In this document: positions 16,757-26,133 of the stretch, one piece after another
Numbering within the stretch: position 1 is the first letter of the stretch
Layout: every line of letters begins with the position of its first letter
From: Arthrobacter cryoconiti
GTDB taxonomy: Bacteria; Actinomycetota; Actinomycetes; Actinomycetales; Micrococcaceae
DNA: 64,000 bases
Direction: 5' to 3'
Assembly (NCBI RefSeq): GCF_020905375.1
Contig: NZ_JAJJBU010000009.1
Location: 1-64,000 of the forward strand
Position numbers and translations under genes: made by a program
Notes under the pieces: model-generated
Databases searched by the model: none
What the model saw: only the letters and a program-made list of their open reading frames with translations
What the model was told of the DNA's origin: nothing

Positions 16757-18200
16757 CGTTGCAGTCATCGGTGCTGGCCCTAACGGCCTTGCCGCCGCGG
16801 TGACCATGGCGCGGGCGGGTCTGTCCGTCACGGTCTATGAGGCCGCGGCGACTGTGGGAGGGGGAACCCGGACGGCGGAACTCACGCTCCCCGGATTCCG
16901 CCACGATGTTTGTTCGGCGGTGCATCCCATGGCCTTGGCTTCCCCGTTCTTTCGCGCGTTCGGGCTGACTCAGCGCATTGAACTCATCGTGCCCGAGATT
17001 TCCTACGGGCATCCCCTCGACGGCGGTGAAGCTGGCATCGCCTACCGTGATTTAGAGCGGACGGTAGAGGCCTTGGGTCCAGATGGACAGCCTTGGCGCT
17101 CTCTCATGGAACCCTTGGTGCGGCGCTTGGATGGAGTCTTGGACTTCACACTGAACAATTTGCTGAGGGTCCCGCGCGAGCCACTGGCCGCTGTCGGCTA
17201 TGGTCTGCGAGTACTTGAACAAGGAACACCGGCATGGGGTCGCAGATTTCACGGCGAGGTAGCGCCGGCCATGCTCGCCGGTCTCGGGGCCCATGCCATT
17301 GCTCGGCTTCCTAGCTTGGCTACTGCAGGGGCCGGACTGATGCTTGGCGCGTTGGCTCACGCGGGCGGCTGGCCAGTTCCACGCGGTGGCTCGCAGGCAA
17401 TCGCAGACTCGATGGTGGCTGATCTTTTGGCTCATGGGGGGCATGTTGTGACGAATTTTGCTGTGGAGAGTGTTGCGCAGCTCCGCTGCGATACGCAGGC
17501 TAAGGCCATTATTTGCGACCTCACACCACGAGGATTGCTGGCATTGGCGCGAGACGAGTTGCCACCTCGGTATATACGCCAGCTGGAATCTTTCAAATAT
17601 GGCGCAGGAGTATGCAAAGTCGATTTTGCCCTCTCCGGTCCAGTTCCGTGGGCCAACGAAGACTTGCGCAAAGCACCCACAGTGCATCTCGGTGGACCAA
17701 GGGTGGCCATTGCCCGGGCAGAGCGACACGTCTTGGACGGCGGGTTCCCCACTGATCCCTATGTTCTCCTCGCCCAGCCCGGAACGCTCGACTCCACGCG
17801 CGCGCCGGAGGGGAAACACACCTTGTGGGCGTACACGCACGTGCCAGCAGGCTCTATGGCGGACCGGAGCGATGTCATTATTGCCCAGGTGGAGCGGTTC
17901 GCCCCAGGATTTCGCGAGCTCATCTTAGCGAAGCACACGTCTACAGCGCAGGACTTGCAGTCTCACAACGCCAACTACATAGGCGGGGACATCGGCTCTG
18001 GCGCCGTGACGATGCTTCAGTTGCTTCGGCGCCCTGTCATAGCCCCCGAACCGTGGCGCACTCCGGTGTCTGGACTTTATTTGGGATCGGCTTCCACTCC
18101 ACCGGGTCCAGCTGTGCACGGCATGGGAGGCTGGCTGGCTGCACGGTCCGCCCTGCGCCACACGTTCAAGATGCCGGAACCGGACTTATCCCCTGCCTGA
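16728..18200 (+). CDS. FAD-dependent oxidoreductase, phytoene-dehydrogenase-like
   Basis: A flavoprotein of 490 residues. The FAD-binding Rossmann motif is at the N-terminus (VIGAGPNGLAAAVTMARAG, then YEAAATVGGGTRT), followed by LPGFRHDVCSAVHPMALASP, typical of the CrtI/NAD(P)-binding_8 family of carotenoid-like dehydrogenases. The C-terminus has the closing FAD motif LYLGSASTPPGPAVHGMGGWLAA. No carotenoid synthesis genes lie nearby, so the substrate is unknown. ATG 16728 is taken; 16689 would overlap the preceding gene by 68 bases in place of 29. Transcribed with the upstream membrane protein. Confidence 0.8.
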   Translation: MRVRIQPVVDVAVIGAGPNGLAAAVTMARAGLSVTVYEAAATVGGGTRTAELTLPGFRHDVCSAVHPMALASPFFRAFGLTQRIELIVPEISYGHPLDGGEAGIAYRDLERTVEALGPDGQPWRSLMEPLVRRLDGVLDFTLNNLLRVPREPLAAVGYGLRVLEQGTPAWGRRFHGEVAPAMLAGLGAHAIARLPSLATAGAGLMLGALAHAGGWPVPRGGSQAIADSMVADLLAHGGHVVTNFAVESVAQLRCDTQAKAIICDLTPRGLLALARDELPPRYIRQLESFKYGAGVCKVDFALSGPVPWANEDLRKAPTVHLGGPRVAIARAERHVLDGGFPTDPYVLLAQPGTLDSTRAPEGKHTLWAYTHVPAGSMADRSDVIIAQVERFAPGFRELILAKHTSTAQDLQSHNANYIGGDIGSGAVTMLQLLRRPVIAPEPWRTPVSGLYLGSASTPPGPAVHGMGGWLAARSALRHTFKMPEPDLSPA

Positions 18201-18227
18201 AAAACTGGCCCGCAGTTGGGATTAGGG

Positions 18228-18611
18228 TTAGCCCCGGCGCTGAAGGGTTCCGATCTTGGCGCCCTGTTCGTTGGTCAGCGTCAAGGTGTTGCCATCAATG
18301 CTTCCGCCGGTTGCTTTCGACAGCCACGTGTCAACGCCGTCGCAGGCCATCGACGTTCCGCCTAGTTTCGGGAAAGTAAGCTCCCCACTTTGGAACGCCC
18401 ACTGTCCCACGACGCGATTGCAGCCGTCACTGCCAGTGATGTAGCCGGCTGTGTCGCCTTTTTGCTCGGCACCGAGTGAGAGCTCCAAGTACGCTTGCTT
18501 GTTGGTGTTATAGCCGTTACCCCACGTTCCCACGGGACCGGTCGCTGCACCGCAAGCGGACATTGTGAAGGCGAGGGCTAGGCCGAAGGCAAGACCAAGG
18601 AGGCGTTTCAT
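18228..18611 (-). CDS. META-domain (HslJ-like) lipoprotein
   Basis: A 127-residue lipoprotein. Residues 1-19 form a signal with lipobox SAC at Cys20. The rest is a META domain: a W-G opening, then GSDGCNRVVGQWAF and the second conserved cluster GGTSMACDGVDTWL, matching HslJ, a heat-inducible protein linked to novobiocin tolerance in E. coli. The ATG at 18611 is chosen because it begins the signal peptide; a 16-residue extension upstream is not needed. It converges on the flavoprotein gene with 27 bases between stops. Confidence 0.85.
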   Translation of the reverse strand: MKRLLGLAFGLALAFTMSACGAATGPVGTWGNGYNTNKQAYLELSLGAEQKGDTAGYITGSDGCNRVVGQWAFQSGELTFPKLGGTSMACDGVDTWLSKATGGSIDGNTLTLTNEQGAKIGTLQRRG

Positions 18612-18705
18612 GAAAAGGGGGCTCCGTTTCGGGTGGCGTAATAATGCAGTTTCCTCCATGGTATTGCATGGATTGTCAAAGATCCCCGTTGTGCCAGGTG
18701 GCCGG

Positions 18706-19425
18706 CTACCGAACCTCTAATAGCTCGGACGCAGGCACCGGGGCGCTCAGGAGGCCATCGCGCATAGTTGCCACGGCATCGGTGAGCGGCACAAACTCCG
18801 TGTCATGAGTGACCATGACGGTAGCCACGTTGAACTCATCAGTCACCTGGCGCAGTAAACGTACGATCGATTCGCTGCGGTGGTGGTCCAAAGCCGCAGT
18901 AGGTTCATCCACCAACAATACGGACGGTGAACCCATCAATGCGCGTGCAATGTTCACGCGCTGACGCTGGCCACCTGAGAGCTGATGGGGACGCTTTTTC
19001 CCGCAGTCGGCCAGCCCCACGATTTCCAGTAATTCCGCGGCTCGTCCTGCGGCCGCACGGAGGGACTTTCCCCGCAGGTGATCTCCGATGATGAGCTGTT
19101 CAGAAGCCGTCAAGGACGCCAGCAGATTCGGTTGCTGGAAAATGATGCCGACTTTCTCCCGGCGCAGCGCTGCCAGCTGCTTCTCCGGAAGGGAGTGGAC
19201 GTCTGTGCCGTCGATGCTAACCAGACCCGAGGTTGGGCTCACCAGTGTGGCAGCGACGGCCAGCAGGCTCGACTTGCCGGATCCTGACGGGCCGACGAGT
19301 GAGATGAACTCACCGGCACGAACTGAGAGGTTGACAGATGCTAACGCAATGACGGTGCCTTCCCCATCGGGATATTCCAGCGTGAGGTTGGTGAGGGACA
19401 ATGCGGGGGTATTGATTTGGGACAT
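18706..19425 (-). CDS. ABC exporter ATPase, MacB/LolD type
   Basis: A 239-residue ATPase with GPSGSGKSS (Walker A), LSGGQRQRVNIARAL (signature), and LLVDEPTAALD (Walker B), followed by the H-loop VTHDTEF. The LTLEYPDGEGTVIAL opening and length match the MacB/LolD/FtsE group that drives FtsX-like permeases. The ATG at 19425 is chosen since the open frame upstream to 19779 is arginine-rich read-through over the permease gene. It lies 53 bases downstream of the permease and opposite a two-component system that may control it. Confidence 0.9.
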   Translation of the reverse strand: MSQINTPALSLTNLTLEYPDGEGTVIALASVNLSVRAGEFISLVGPSGSGKSSLLAVAATLVSPTSGLVSIDGTDVHSLPEKQLAALRREKVGIIFQQPNLLASLTASEQLIIGDHLRGKSLRAAAGRAAELLEIVGLADCGKKRPHQLSGGQRQRVNIARALMGSPSVLLVDEPTAALDHHRSESIVRLLRQVTDEFNVATVMVTHDTEFVPLTDAVATMRDGLLSAPVPASELLEVR

Positions 19426-19478
19426 GATAACTCCGGTTCTTGGATGTAAGTGGGTCGGTGATGGATCCTGGCGGAAGG

Positions 19479-20594
19479 TCAGTTCCCGCCTAGGGCGATG
19501 AGCGCATCGACGCGGGTGACCTTGCGGACAGCCAAGGCGGCTCCGGCCAGGCCCAGGGCCACGATGCCAATCACCGGCAGCAGCGTGGTGGCTGGAGAGA
19601 CGATGAATGGTGCGGCCTTGGCGGCAAAGAATCCGCCGGCGACTCCGACCAATCCGCCCAGAGCGGCACCCGCTAGCAGGACGATTGCCGCTTGCGTCAG
19701 GGCGTCTTTCAACAAGTAGCCCGAAGAGGCGCCCATGGCCTTTAGTACGGCGATGTCGCGGGTGCGCTGAACGGTCCACACGGTCAAGAACGCCACGATT
19801 ACCAGAGCCGAGATGCCGTAGAGGAATGCCTGCATCATCATCAAAGAGCCATTTTCGCTTTTGTAGCCACCGAGTCCCTGAAAGGATCCACTGCGTGAGG
19901 TGCTGATGGTCCCTGCCGCAGCGTTGGCCGATTCAACGTCAACTTGCATTCCAGCCTTGTACGTCACGGCCACGACGGTGGCCAACTGCGTTGGATCGCT
20001 GAGGTGGGACATCGCTGTCCACGTCGGCAGCGTTGTCCACACCACTGAGGTATGTGAGTACCATTGCTCGGGTACCACGGCGGATATCTTCAGCGTGGTG
20101 CCGCCTAGTGAGGCTTCATCGCCAACTCCCAAGTGCAGTTCCTTGGCGACGTTCTCGCCAATGACAACACCTGAATCGCTCAGGGCCGACGGCGCGATCC
20201 CGGCCTCTGTGCCACCGGCACCGACGCCGAAGACAGCGACGTTAGTTGTTCCCTTAGTATCCCCGGCACCTTGGAAACGAGTTTGACTGATGCCAAGGGG
20301 TACCGCGGAGGCGACATTGGGTTGCTCACTCCACGCTGATACTTGGTTCTTCGTCACCTGACTTTCAGTGAAGGAAACTTTAGGATCATTGGCCCCAGGG
20401 GCGCCAAAGGCCAACTGATCGACAGGTGCTTGGGTCGACTTGCCGAGATCGGCGATTGCGGAAGTGGACTGATTGCCCAGCCCTGCTGTGAGACCGGAGA
20501 GTAGAACTAGGAGCAAGCTGATGAGCGCCACGACGGCGCCCATCAAGGCAAAGCGCCCTTTAGCAAATCGGATGTCGCGGATCGCAAGGAACAT
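19479..20594 (-). CDS. ABC exporter permease, FtsX/MacB type
   Basis: A 371-residue permease with the MacB_PCD-FtsX plan: one span at residues 18-40 (ALMGAVVALISLLLVLLSGL), a large outside domain to about 245, then three spans in the C-terminal third with the FtsX-like TRDIAVLKAMGASSGYLLKDAL loop. ATG 20594 is preferred over 20612 because AAAGAAG precedes it. This class exports lipids, peptides or antibiotics, or acts as a mechanical transducer; which is true here cannot be told. Divergent from the histidine kinase gene. Confidence 0.88.
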   Translation of the reverse strand: MFLAIRDIRFAKGRFALMGAVVALISLLLVLLSGLTAGLGNQSTSAIADLGKSTQAPVDQLAFGAPGANDPKVSFTESQVTKNQVSAWSEQPNVASAVPLGISQTRFQGAGDTKGTTNVAVFGVGAGGTEAGIAPSALSDSGVVIGENVAKELHLGVGDEASLGGTTLKISAVVPEQWYSHTSVVWTTLPTWTAMSHLSDPTQLATVVAVTYKAGMQVDVESANAAAGTISTSRSGSFQGLGGYKSENGSLMMMQAFLYGISALVIVAFLTVWTVQRTRDIAVLKAMGASSGYLLKDALTQAAIVLLAGAALGGLVGVAGGFFAAKAAPFIVSPATTLLPVIGIVALGLAGAALAVRKVTRVDALIALGGN

Positions 20595-20699
20595 AGTTGG
20601 CTTCTTTCGCAAATGGCGGTTTTCGCAGCCGCCGGAGGACTAGGACTTCTTCTCTTGCTTTCAACTCTGCCGTTTACGGCTCCCGCATCCATCGCCGGG

Positions 20700-20749
20700 T
20701 TGGATGAATCCCCGGGGCCCGAAGGTTGGTCCTTGACTCATCCAAATGG
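20700..20749. promoter_or_regulatory. Inverted repeat, likely response-regulator operator
   Basis: TTGGATGA (20700-20707) and TCATCCAA (20738-20745) form a perfect inverted repeat with 30 bases between, located between the divergent exporter and two-component genes. The right arm lies in TTGACTCATCCAAATGG (20733-20749), which matches 15 of 17 bases with TTGAGTCATCCAAAGGG upstream of the second exporter locus (25988-26004). This suggests a binding site of the NarL-type response regulators encoded beside each exporter. Confidence 0.5.
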
Positions 20750-20787
20750 TTGATCCGGGTGACCGCACCAGCGCCTAAGCTGGTGGC

Positions 20788-22053
20788 ATGTCTGCCGTGG
20801 ATGCACCGACCGTCTCCAGTGAAGCGATCCTGAAATTTCTGCGAGTCACCTTGCATGTTGGCTTTGCGGGGTTGCTCGCTGTGGCCGTCGTGCGCCTTCT
20901 GAGCACCCCTCATGATGGCCCACAGCGCTATTTTTTTGTTGGCTTATCCGTGGTGCTGGCCACCGTGTATTTATTGGGTACCGTGGCGGAAAATCGTTTC
21001 TCCGCCGGGGTCTCCAAGCAGAACCCGCGGCGCTATACCTACTTGTGGCTTGGGATCGTCACGGCCGTCTGGGCTTCGCTGATGGTGGGATCAGCGGATT
21101 TTTCCTGGCTGGCGTTCCCACTTTTCTTTCTGCACCTACATTTGCTGCCACGCTGGGCGGGTATCGCGGCCGTGGTGGCGATGACGATTGGGGTCATCGT
21201 GGCTCAGTGGCTGGCGTCTGGGGTGCCAACGCTGCCGGCGCCCGTAGTCCTAGGCCCTGTATTTGGAGCAGGCTTCGCCATTGTCACGTCAAAGGCCTAC
21301 CGAATGCTTTATGCGGATGGACAGAATCAGCGTCGGGTAGCTGATGAGTTGCGCCGCACGCGTGCGGCGCTGTCCGCCACTCAGCATGAGTCCGGGGTGC
21401 TGGCGGAACGGGCCAGGCTTGCCCGGGAAATCCACGACACTTTGGCTCAAGGATTTTCCTCCATCATTTTGGTCGCCAGGGCGGCTGGGAAGTCTCTTGA
21501 CAGCGGAGATCTCGATTCCGCGCGGGAGAGCATCAGCATGGTTGTCGCGACGGCTTCAGAGAACCTGTCCGAGGCCCGGAACTTTGTCCGGGGGCTCTCC
21601 TCACCCGCACTTGAAGGCGCGTCTCTGGCAGAGTCCCTGGCACGGTTATGCGAGAAGACACAGCAAGAAGCCGCTGCGCGTGGGCTGAAACTCGCTTGCA
21701 ATTTCCGGGTGGACGGGGACCCCGTAGATTTGCCCCAGCCCTATCAAGTGACGCTCTTGCGCGCGGCCCAGGCCAGCTTGGCGAATGTATGGCGGCACGC
21801 CCAGGCCAGCACCGCAGTGGTCTCTTTGGCCTATCTCGAGACTGAGGTGAATCTTGACGTGTACGACGACGGCCTTGGTTTTGTCCCGGCGTCGGTGGCG
21901 AAATTGCGTAGTAGTCCCGGACGAGCGGATGGAAGCGGCTTCGGGCTGACGTCTCTGCGGCAACGAGTTGACGCTCAAAACGGGAGACTGGAAATTGAGT
22001 CCGCTCCCGGCGAAGGAACAGTGGTGGCTGTGCGGTTGCCGCTTGGACAGTGA
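20788..22053 (+). CDS. Sensor histidine kinase (HisKA_3 type)
   Basis: A 421-residue membrane kinase. The N-terminal 170 residues hold about five spans with little outside sequence, as in DesK/LiaS-like intramembrane sensors. A dimerisation helix follows, with the phospho-accepting His216 in REIHDTLAQGFSS, then a HATPase_c domain with the N-box region (RAAQASLANVWRHAQA), G1 box (VYDDGLGFVP) and G2 box (GFGLTSLRQRV). The start at 20788 gives MSAVDAP. It heads a two-gene operon with the response regulator and points away from an MacB-type exporter, its probable target or sensory partner. Confidence 0.92.
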   Translation: MSAVDAPTVSSEAILKFLRVTLHVGFAGLLAVAVVRLLSTPHDGPQRYFFVGLSVVLATVYLLGTVAENRFSAGVSKQNPRRYTYLWLGIVTAVWASLMVGSADFSWLAFPLFFLHLHLLPRWAGIAAVVAMTIGVIVAQWLASGVPTLPAPVVLGPVFGAGFAIVTSKAYRMLYADGQNQRRVADELRRTRAALSATQHESGVLAERARLAREIHDTLAQGFSSIILVARAAGKSLDSGDLDSARESISMVVATASENLSEARNFVRGLSSPALEGASLAESLARLCEKTQQEAAARGLKLACNFRVDGDPVDLPQPYQVTLLRAAQASLANVWRHAQASTAVVSLAYLETEVNLDVYDDGLGFVPASVAKLRSSPGRADGSGFGLTSLRQRVDAQNGRLEIESAPGEGTVVAVRLPLGQ

Positions 22054-22150
22054 CGCAGGGCCATGGAAACCGCGGATATTCACGGGCAATAATGTGGGAA
22101 AGAGCGCAGAAAGTATGGTCGAATTCAACGTTGGGACGCCAGGAGAGCGC

Positions 22151-22801
22151 ATGAGTGAGATACGGATATTGTTGGTGGATGATCATCCCGTGGTGCGGGC
22201 CGGGCTGCGGGCTATGCTCACAGGTTTTGAGGGTTTCACTGTGGTGGCTGAGGCGCCAGAAGGCGGGGCCGCGCTGGAGGCGATCGAGCGGTTGCAGACT
22301 CTGGGAGAACCCCTTGACGTAGTGCTTATGGATCTGCAAATGGGAGCCGGCATGGACGGTGTCAGCGCCACGCGTGCCATCAAGGCTCTTCCCAAAGGCC
22401 CTCCCGTGCTGATCCTGACTACTTATGACACCGATGCTGACATTTTGGCGGCGGTGGAGGCTGGTGCCAGTGGATACATGCTCAAGGATGCCCCGCCGGA
22501 ACAGATCCGCGCCGCGGTGCAGTCTGCCGCAGCGGGACAAACGGCGCTGGCTCCGGAAGTGGCTGCCCGTCTGATGGGACGTATTCGTAACCCCGTTCCC
22601 GCACTTTCGGCTCGCGAGGTGGAATTGTTGGAATTACTGGCCACTGGTATGAGCAACAAGGCCATGGCTAAAGAACTATTTATTTCCGAAGCCACCGTCA
22701 AAACACATTTGGTCCACATTTACGACAAACTCGGTGTGGATAACCGCACAGCCGCCATCTCCGTGGCCGTGCAACGGCGGATCATCCGCGCTGGCGGTTA
22801 G
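22151..22801 (+). CDS. Response regulator, NarL/LuxR type
   Basis: A 216-residue DNA-binding regulator. The receiver domain has the acidic pair Asp10-Asp11, phosphorylation site Asp61 (VVLMDLQM) and Lys in YMLKDAPPE. A GerE/LuxR helix-turn-helix is at the C-terminus (LSAREVELLELLATGMSNKAMAKELFISEATVKTH). The ATG at 22151 follows AGGAGA, so the longer frame from 21968 is rejected. It is the partner of the kinase that ends 97 bases earlier. A candidate binding site lies at 20700-20749. Confidence 0.94.
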   Translation: MSEIRILLVDDHPVVRAGLRAMLTGFEGFTVVAEAPEGGAALEAIERLQTLGEPLDVVLMDLQMGAGMDGVSATRAIKALPKGPPVLILTTYDTDADILAAVEAGASGYMLKDAPPEQIRAAVQSAAAGQTALAPEVAARLMGRIRNPVPALSAREVELLELLATGMSNKAMAKELFISEATVKTHLVHIYDKLGVDNRTAAISVAVQRRIIRAGG

Positions 22802-22896
22802 ATCCGCTGGGTTCTAAAACCGGAAGACATCACCGATCCAGGAAAAGCAAAAAGCACCGTTGAACGATGCTGAGCCGGAGATGGGAAGATTAGACG

Positions 22897-24579
22897 GTGG
22901 GACACATTGACGTTGCAAACATTGACTATTTTCTCTCCGACGGCCGCCAGCTGCTCAACGGGGTGAACTTCCGTGTCTCCGATGGCACCAAGACGGCTCT
23001 GATCGGCCCGAACGGCACGGGCAAGACCACGCTGCTGCGCATTATCTGCCAAGACGTCAAAGCGGACGAAGGCGTGGTCTCGCGATCGGGAACCATGGGG
23101 GTCATGCGCCAATTTGTGGGCCAAGTCCGGGACGAAAGTACCGTCCGGGACCTGCTTCTCTCTGTGGCGTCAGCGACTATTGCCAAGGCTGGAAAAGCTG
23201 TTGACACAGCTGAAGAGGCGATGTTGGTTCACGATGACGAACCGTCTCAGATGGCGTACGCCCAGGCGATCGCTGACTGGGGGGACGTGGGGGGTTATGA
23301 GATGGAGACCACCTGGGATGAGGTCACCATGGCAGCCATGGGCCTGGACTTTTATAGCGCTCAGTACCGCAGGGCATCCTCTCTAAGCGGAGGCGAGCAA
23401 AAACGGCTGGTGCTTGAAGCCCTCTTCTCTGGCCCCGATGAGGTCTTGCTGTTGGACGAACCGGATAACTACCTAGACGTCCCCGGTAAGCGCTGGCTTG
23501 AAGCCAAGATGGCGGAGTCGGAGAAGTCAGTGCTGTTCGTCAGTCACGATCGTGAGCTGCTTGCCAACGCCGCAGACAGGATTGTGACACTGGAACCGGG
23601 TATCAATGGTGCTTCGAGCTGGACGCATGGCGGAGGGTTTGAGTCCTATGTGAGTGCCCGGGCTGACCGTAATGCCCGTTTTGAGGAATTGCGTAAACGC
23701 TGGGATGAGGAACACATCAAGCTCAAAGAGCTGGTGAATATGTACAAGAACAAGGCCGCGTTCCGTTCCGACATGGCCAATCGCTACCAAGCAGCTCAGA
23801 CCCGATTGGCGAAGTTCCTTGAAGCTGGCCCGCCGGAGGCCCTGCCTGTTGAACAAAACGTGAAGATGCGTTTGAAGGGCGGGCGCACTGCCAAGCGGGC
23901 GATCGTGGCAACCAAGCTTGAACTCACCGGGCTGATGAAGCCGTTCAATGCCGAGATCTGGTTTGGCGACCGCGTGGGAGTGTTGGGTTCCAACGGTTCC
24001 GGTAAAAGTCATTTCCTGCGGTTACTGGCCGCGGGAGGCTCCGATCCGGATAAGGAACATGAACCGGTCTCCGATGTCGAGATCGCGCACGTTCCCCACT
24101 CCGGTTCCGTGAAGCTTGGCGCCCGGATTCGGCCCGGGTTCTTTGCCCAGACACATGCAAGGGACGATCTTTTGCAGCGCAGTCTGCTCGATATTTTGCA
24201 TCGCGGCGACGAGCACCGTTCGGGTTTGGGCCGGGAAGCTGCCGCTGGCGCCTTGGACCGCTATGGACTGGCCGCCAGTTCGGAGCAGAAGTATGACTCG
24301 CTCTCCGGCGGACAGCAAGCCAGATTCCAGATCCTGCTACTGGAGCTTTCCGGAGCCACGCTGCTGCTGCTGGATGAGCCTACCGACAACCTCGATCTGC
24401 ACTCCGCAGAAGCGCTGGAAAAGGCCATCGATGCGTTTGAGGGCACGGTTCTTGCCGTGACCCACGACCGCTGGTTCGCCCGCTCCTTCGACCGTTTTTT
24501 GGTGTTCGGCGCTGATGGCAAGGTCTATGAGTCGAAGGAGCCCGTCTGGGGCGAGAAGCGCGTGGAACGGGTTCGATAA
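22897..24579 (+). CDS. ABC-F family ATPase
   Basis: A 560-residue soluble protein with two ABC ATPase domains and no membrane span, so a ribosome-associated ABC-F factor is likely. Domain one has GPNGTGKTT, LSGGEQKRL and LLLDEPDNYLD; domain two has GSNGSGKSH, LSGGQQARF and LLLLDEPTDNLD. The charged linker between them (about residues 245-320, rich in Lys, Arg and Glu) would reach the peptidyl-transferase centre. The start is GTG at 22897, with a weak GGGAAG upstream. Members act in translation control or antibiotic protection; the sequence alone does not decide. Transcribed alone. Confidence 0.9.
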   Translation: MGHIDVANIDYFLSDGRQLLNGVNFRVSDGTKTALIGPNGTGKTTLLRIICQDVKADEGVVSRSGTMGVMRQFVGQVRDESTVRDLLLSVASATIAKAGKAVDTAEEAMLVHDDEPSQMAYAQAIADWGDVGGYEMETTWDEVTMAAMGLDFYSAQYRRASSLSGGEQKRLVLEALFSGPDEVLLLDEPDNYLDVPGKRWLEAKMAESEKSVLFVSHDRELLANAADRIVTLEPGINGASSWTHGGGFESYVSARADRNARFEELRKRWDEEHIKLKELVNMYKNKAAFRSDMANRYQAAQTRLAKFLEAGPPEALPVEQNVKMRLKGGRTAKRAIVATKLELTGLMKPFNAEIWFGDRVGVLGSNGSGKSHFLRLLAAGGSDPDKEHEPVSDVEIAHVPHSGSVKLGARIRPGFFAQTHARDDLLQRSLLDILHRGDEHRSGLGREAAAGALDRYGLAASSEQKYDSLSGGQQARFQILLLELSGATLLLLDEPTDNLDLHSAEALEKAIDAFEGTVLAVTHDRWFARSFDRFLVFGADGKVYESKEPVWGEKRVERVR

Positions 24580-24668
24580 GAGCGCCTCTCTCAGAGCCAA
24601 AGTGATCGGAGCTGTCCCCGACTAGAGTGGGATTACCGTTTTCACAGTGTCAGGAAGACCATCCCATC

Positions 24669-25877
24669 ATGAATCAGCAGGCGGTCCGCCGCGCGACTAG
24701 TGCCACCTTTGTCATTTTTGCCCTCAATGGTTTCGTCTTTGCCAGCTGGGCTGCCCGGATCCCCGCCGTCACAAGGGTATTGGAGCTGACGGCGGGAGAG
24801 ATGGGATTGCTTTTGCTGACTATCGCCGCGGGCTCTGTCATTGCGCTGCCCATGGCAGGTTCGGTGGTGGCACGCGTAGGCATAGCGTCCACGATCAGGC
24901 TGGGAGGCTTTATCAGCGCTTTTGGCGGACTGATTGTTGCCGCTGGCTTGTCCTTGGGGGCAGTACCGTTGACGGGCGCAGGGCTATTCTTCTTTGGCGT
25001 AGGTATTGGGTTGTGGGACGTGGCCCAAAACGTTGAAGGTGCCTCGGTGGAACGTCATTTGGGCCGGACCATCATGCCTCGTTTTCACGCTGGCTTCAGC
25101 GGCGGCGCTTTTGTCGGGGCAGTGCTTGGTGCCGGGCTCTCAGCTATGCACGTGAGTATGTCGGAGCATTTAGTGGCCATTGTGGTCTTGGTTTGCGTGG
25201 CTATGGTGGTGGTGCCCCGGTACTTTTTGCCAGCAGCAGCTCAAGGGGATGTGAAGTCTCTGGATCCCACGACGGCTGTTCCCGTGCGCTCCACGCCCCG
25301 AAGCGCATGGACTGAGGGCCGGACCCTCATGGTGGGACTCGTGGTTCTTGGCGCAGCGCTCACAGAAGGGGCAGCCAACGATTGGATTGCCAAGGCCACA
25401 GTTGACGGCATGGGAGCCACCGAATCCGGTGGCGCGGTGATGTTCGCCGTTTTCGTGGCGTCCATGACCTTGTGTAGGTTCTTTGGCGGAGCGTTCGTTG
25501 ACGCGTACGGACGTGTGATTGTGCTCTACGCCAGTTTGGGTGCGGCACTGGCGGGACTAGTGGTGTTTGTGCTGGCCCCAAATATTTGGCTGGCCGCACT
25601 GGGTGCCGTGCTCTGGGGTGCCGGGGCGGCCATGGGCTTCCCGTTGGGAATGTCGGCAGCCGCCGACGACCCCGCCCGCGCCGCTTCCCGCGTGTCAGTG
25701 GTATCCACCATTGGTTATCTGGCTTTCCTGGCCGGTCCACCACTTTTGGGGTTTCTTGGTGACCACGTCAGCATCCGGTGGGCATTGTTGGCGATCGCCG
25801 TGGCAATCATCGCTTCCATCTTGACTGTGCCGGCTGCCAAGCCGCTCCCACGGTCAGCATTGGAAGATGCCCGCTGA
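24669..25877 (+). CDS. MFS transporter
   Basis: A 402-residue major facilitator protein with twelve hydrophobic segments in two halves. The N-terminal motif FVFASWAARIPAVTRVL and the NVEGASVERHLGRTIMPRFHAGFSGGAF segment recall the FucP/YbjJ-like branch often annotated as sugar or drug exporters. The ATG at 24669 is chosen because AGGAAG lies upstream and the 14-residue extension from 24627 lacks support. It follows the ABC-F gene by 89 bases but no shared role is visible. Substrate unknown. Confidence 0.85.
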   Translation: MNQQAVRRATSATFVIFALNGFVFASWAARIPAVTRVLELTAGEMGLLLLTIAAGSVIALPMAGSVVARVGIASTIRLGGFISAFGGLIVAAGLSLGAVPLTGAGLFFFGVGIGLWDVAQNVEGASVERHLGRTIMPRFHAGFSGGAFVGAVLGAGLSAMHVSMSEHLVAIVVLVCVAMVVVPRYFLPAAAQGDVKSLDPTTAVPVRSTPRSAWTEGRTLMVGLVVLGAALTEGAANDWIAKATVDGMGATESGGAVMFAVFVASMTLCRFFGGAFVDAYGRVIVLYASLGAALAGLVVFVLAPNIWLAALGAVLWGAGAAMGFPLGMSAAADDPARAASRVSVVSTIGYLAFLAGPPLLGFLGDHVSIRWALLAIAVAIIASILTVPAAKPLPRSALEDAR

Positions 25878-25987
25878 TCCACATCCACAATCTCCCTAGC
25901 GTGATGGCTGTTGGCACCAGGGCAGCTTCGGTGACGGATGAGTAAGGCTAAGAACAATGCCACTGGGAAGAAGGCATTTGTCCATTC

Positions 25988-26032
25988 TTGAGTCATCCAA
26001 AGGGACGACCCTGAAGTGACCCTGATTCATCC
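25988..26032 (+). promoter_or_regulatory. Candidate response-regulator operator upstream of exporter
   Basis: TTGAGTCATCCAAAGGG (25988-26004) matches 15 of 17 bases with the motif before the other exporter/kinase locus, and a second TCATCC follows at 26027-26032. A GGATGAGT at 25936-25943 gives a distant inverted half-site. The site lies about 130 bases before the exporter ATPase gene, a normal place for an activator site. Confidence 0.45.
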
Positions 26033-26133
26033 CTGAGACAGACGAAATGGACGCTGGCGTTGAGTACGGTTAGAAACAAGCGGGGATCACCCCACAGTTT
26101 CTTATCCATCAAACGCCCGAAGGGGACACACGC

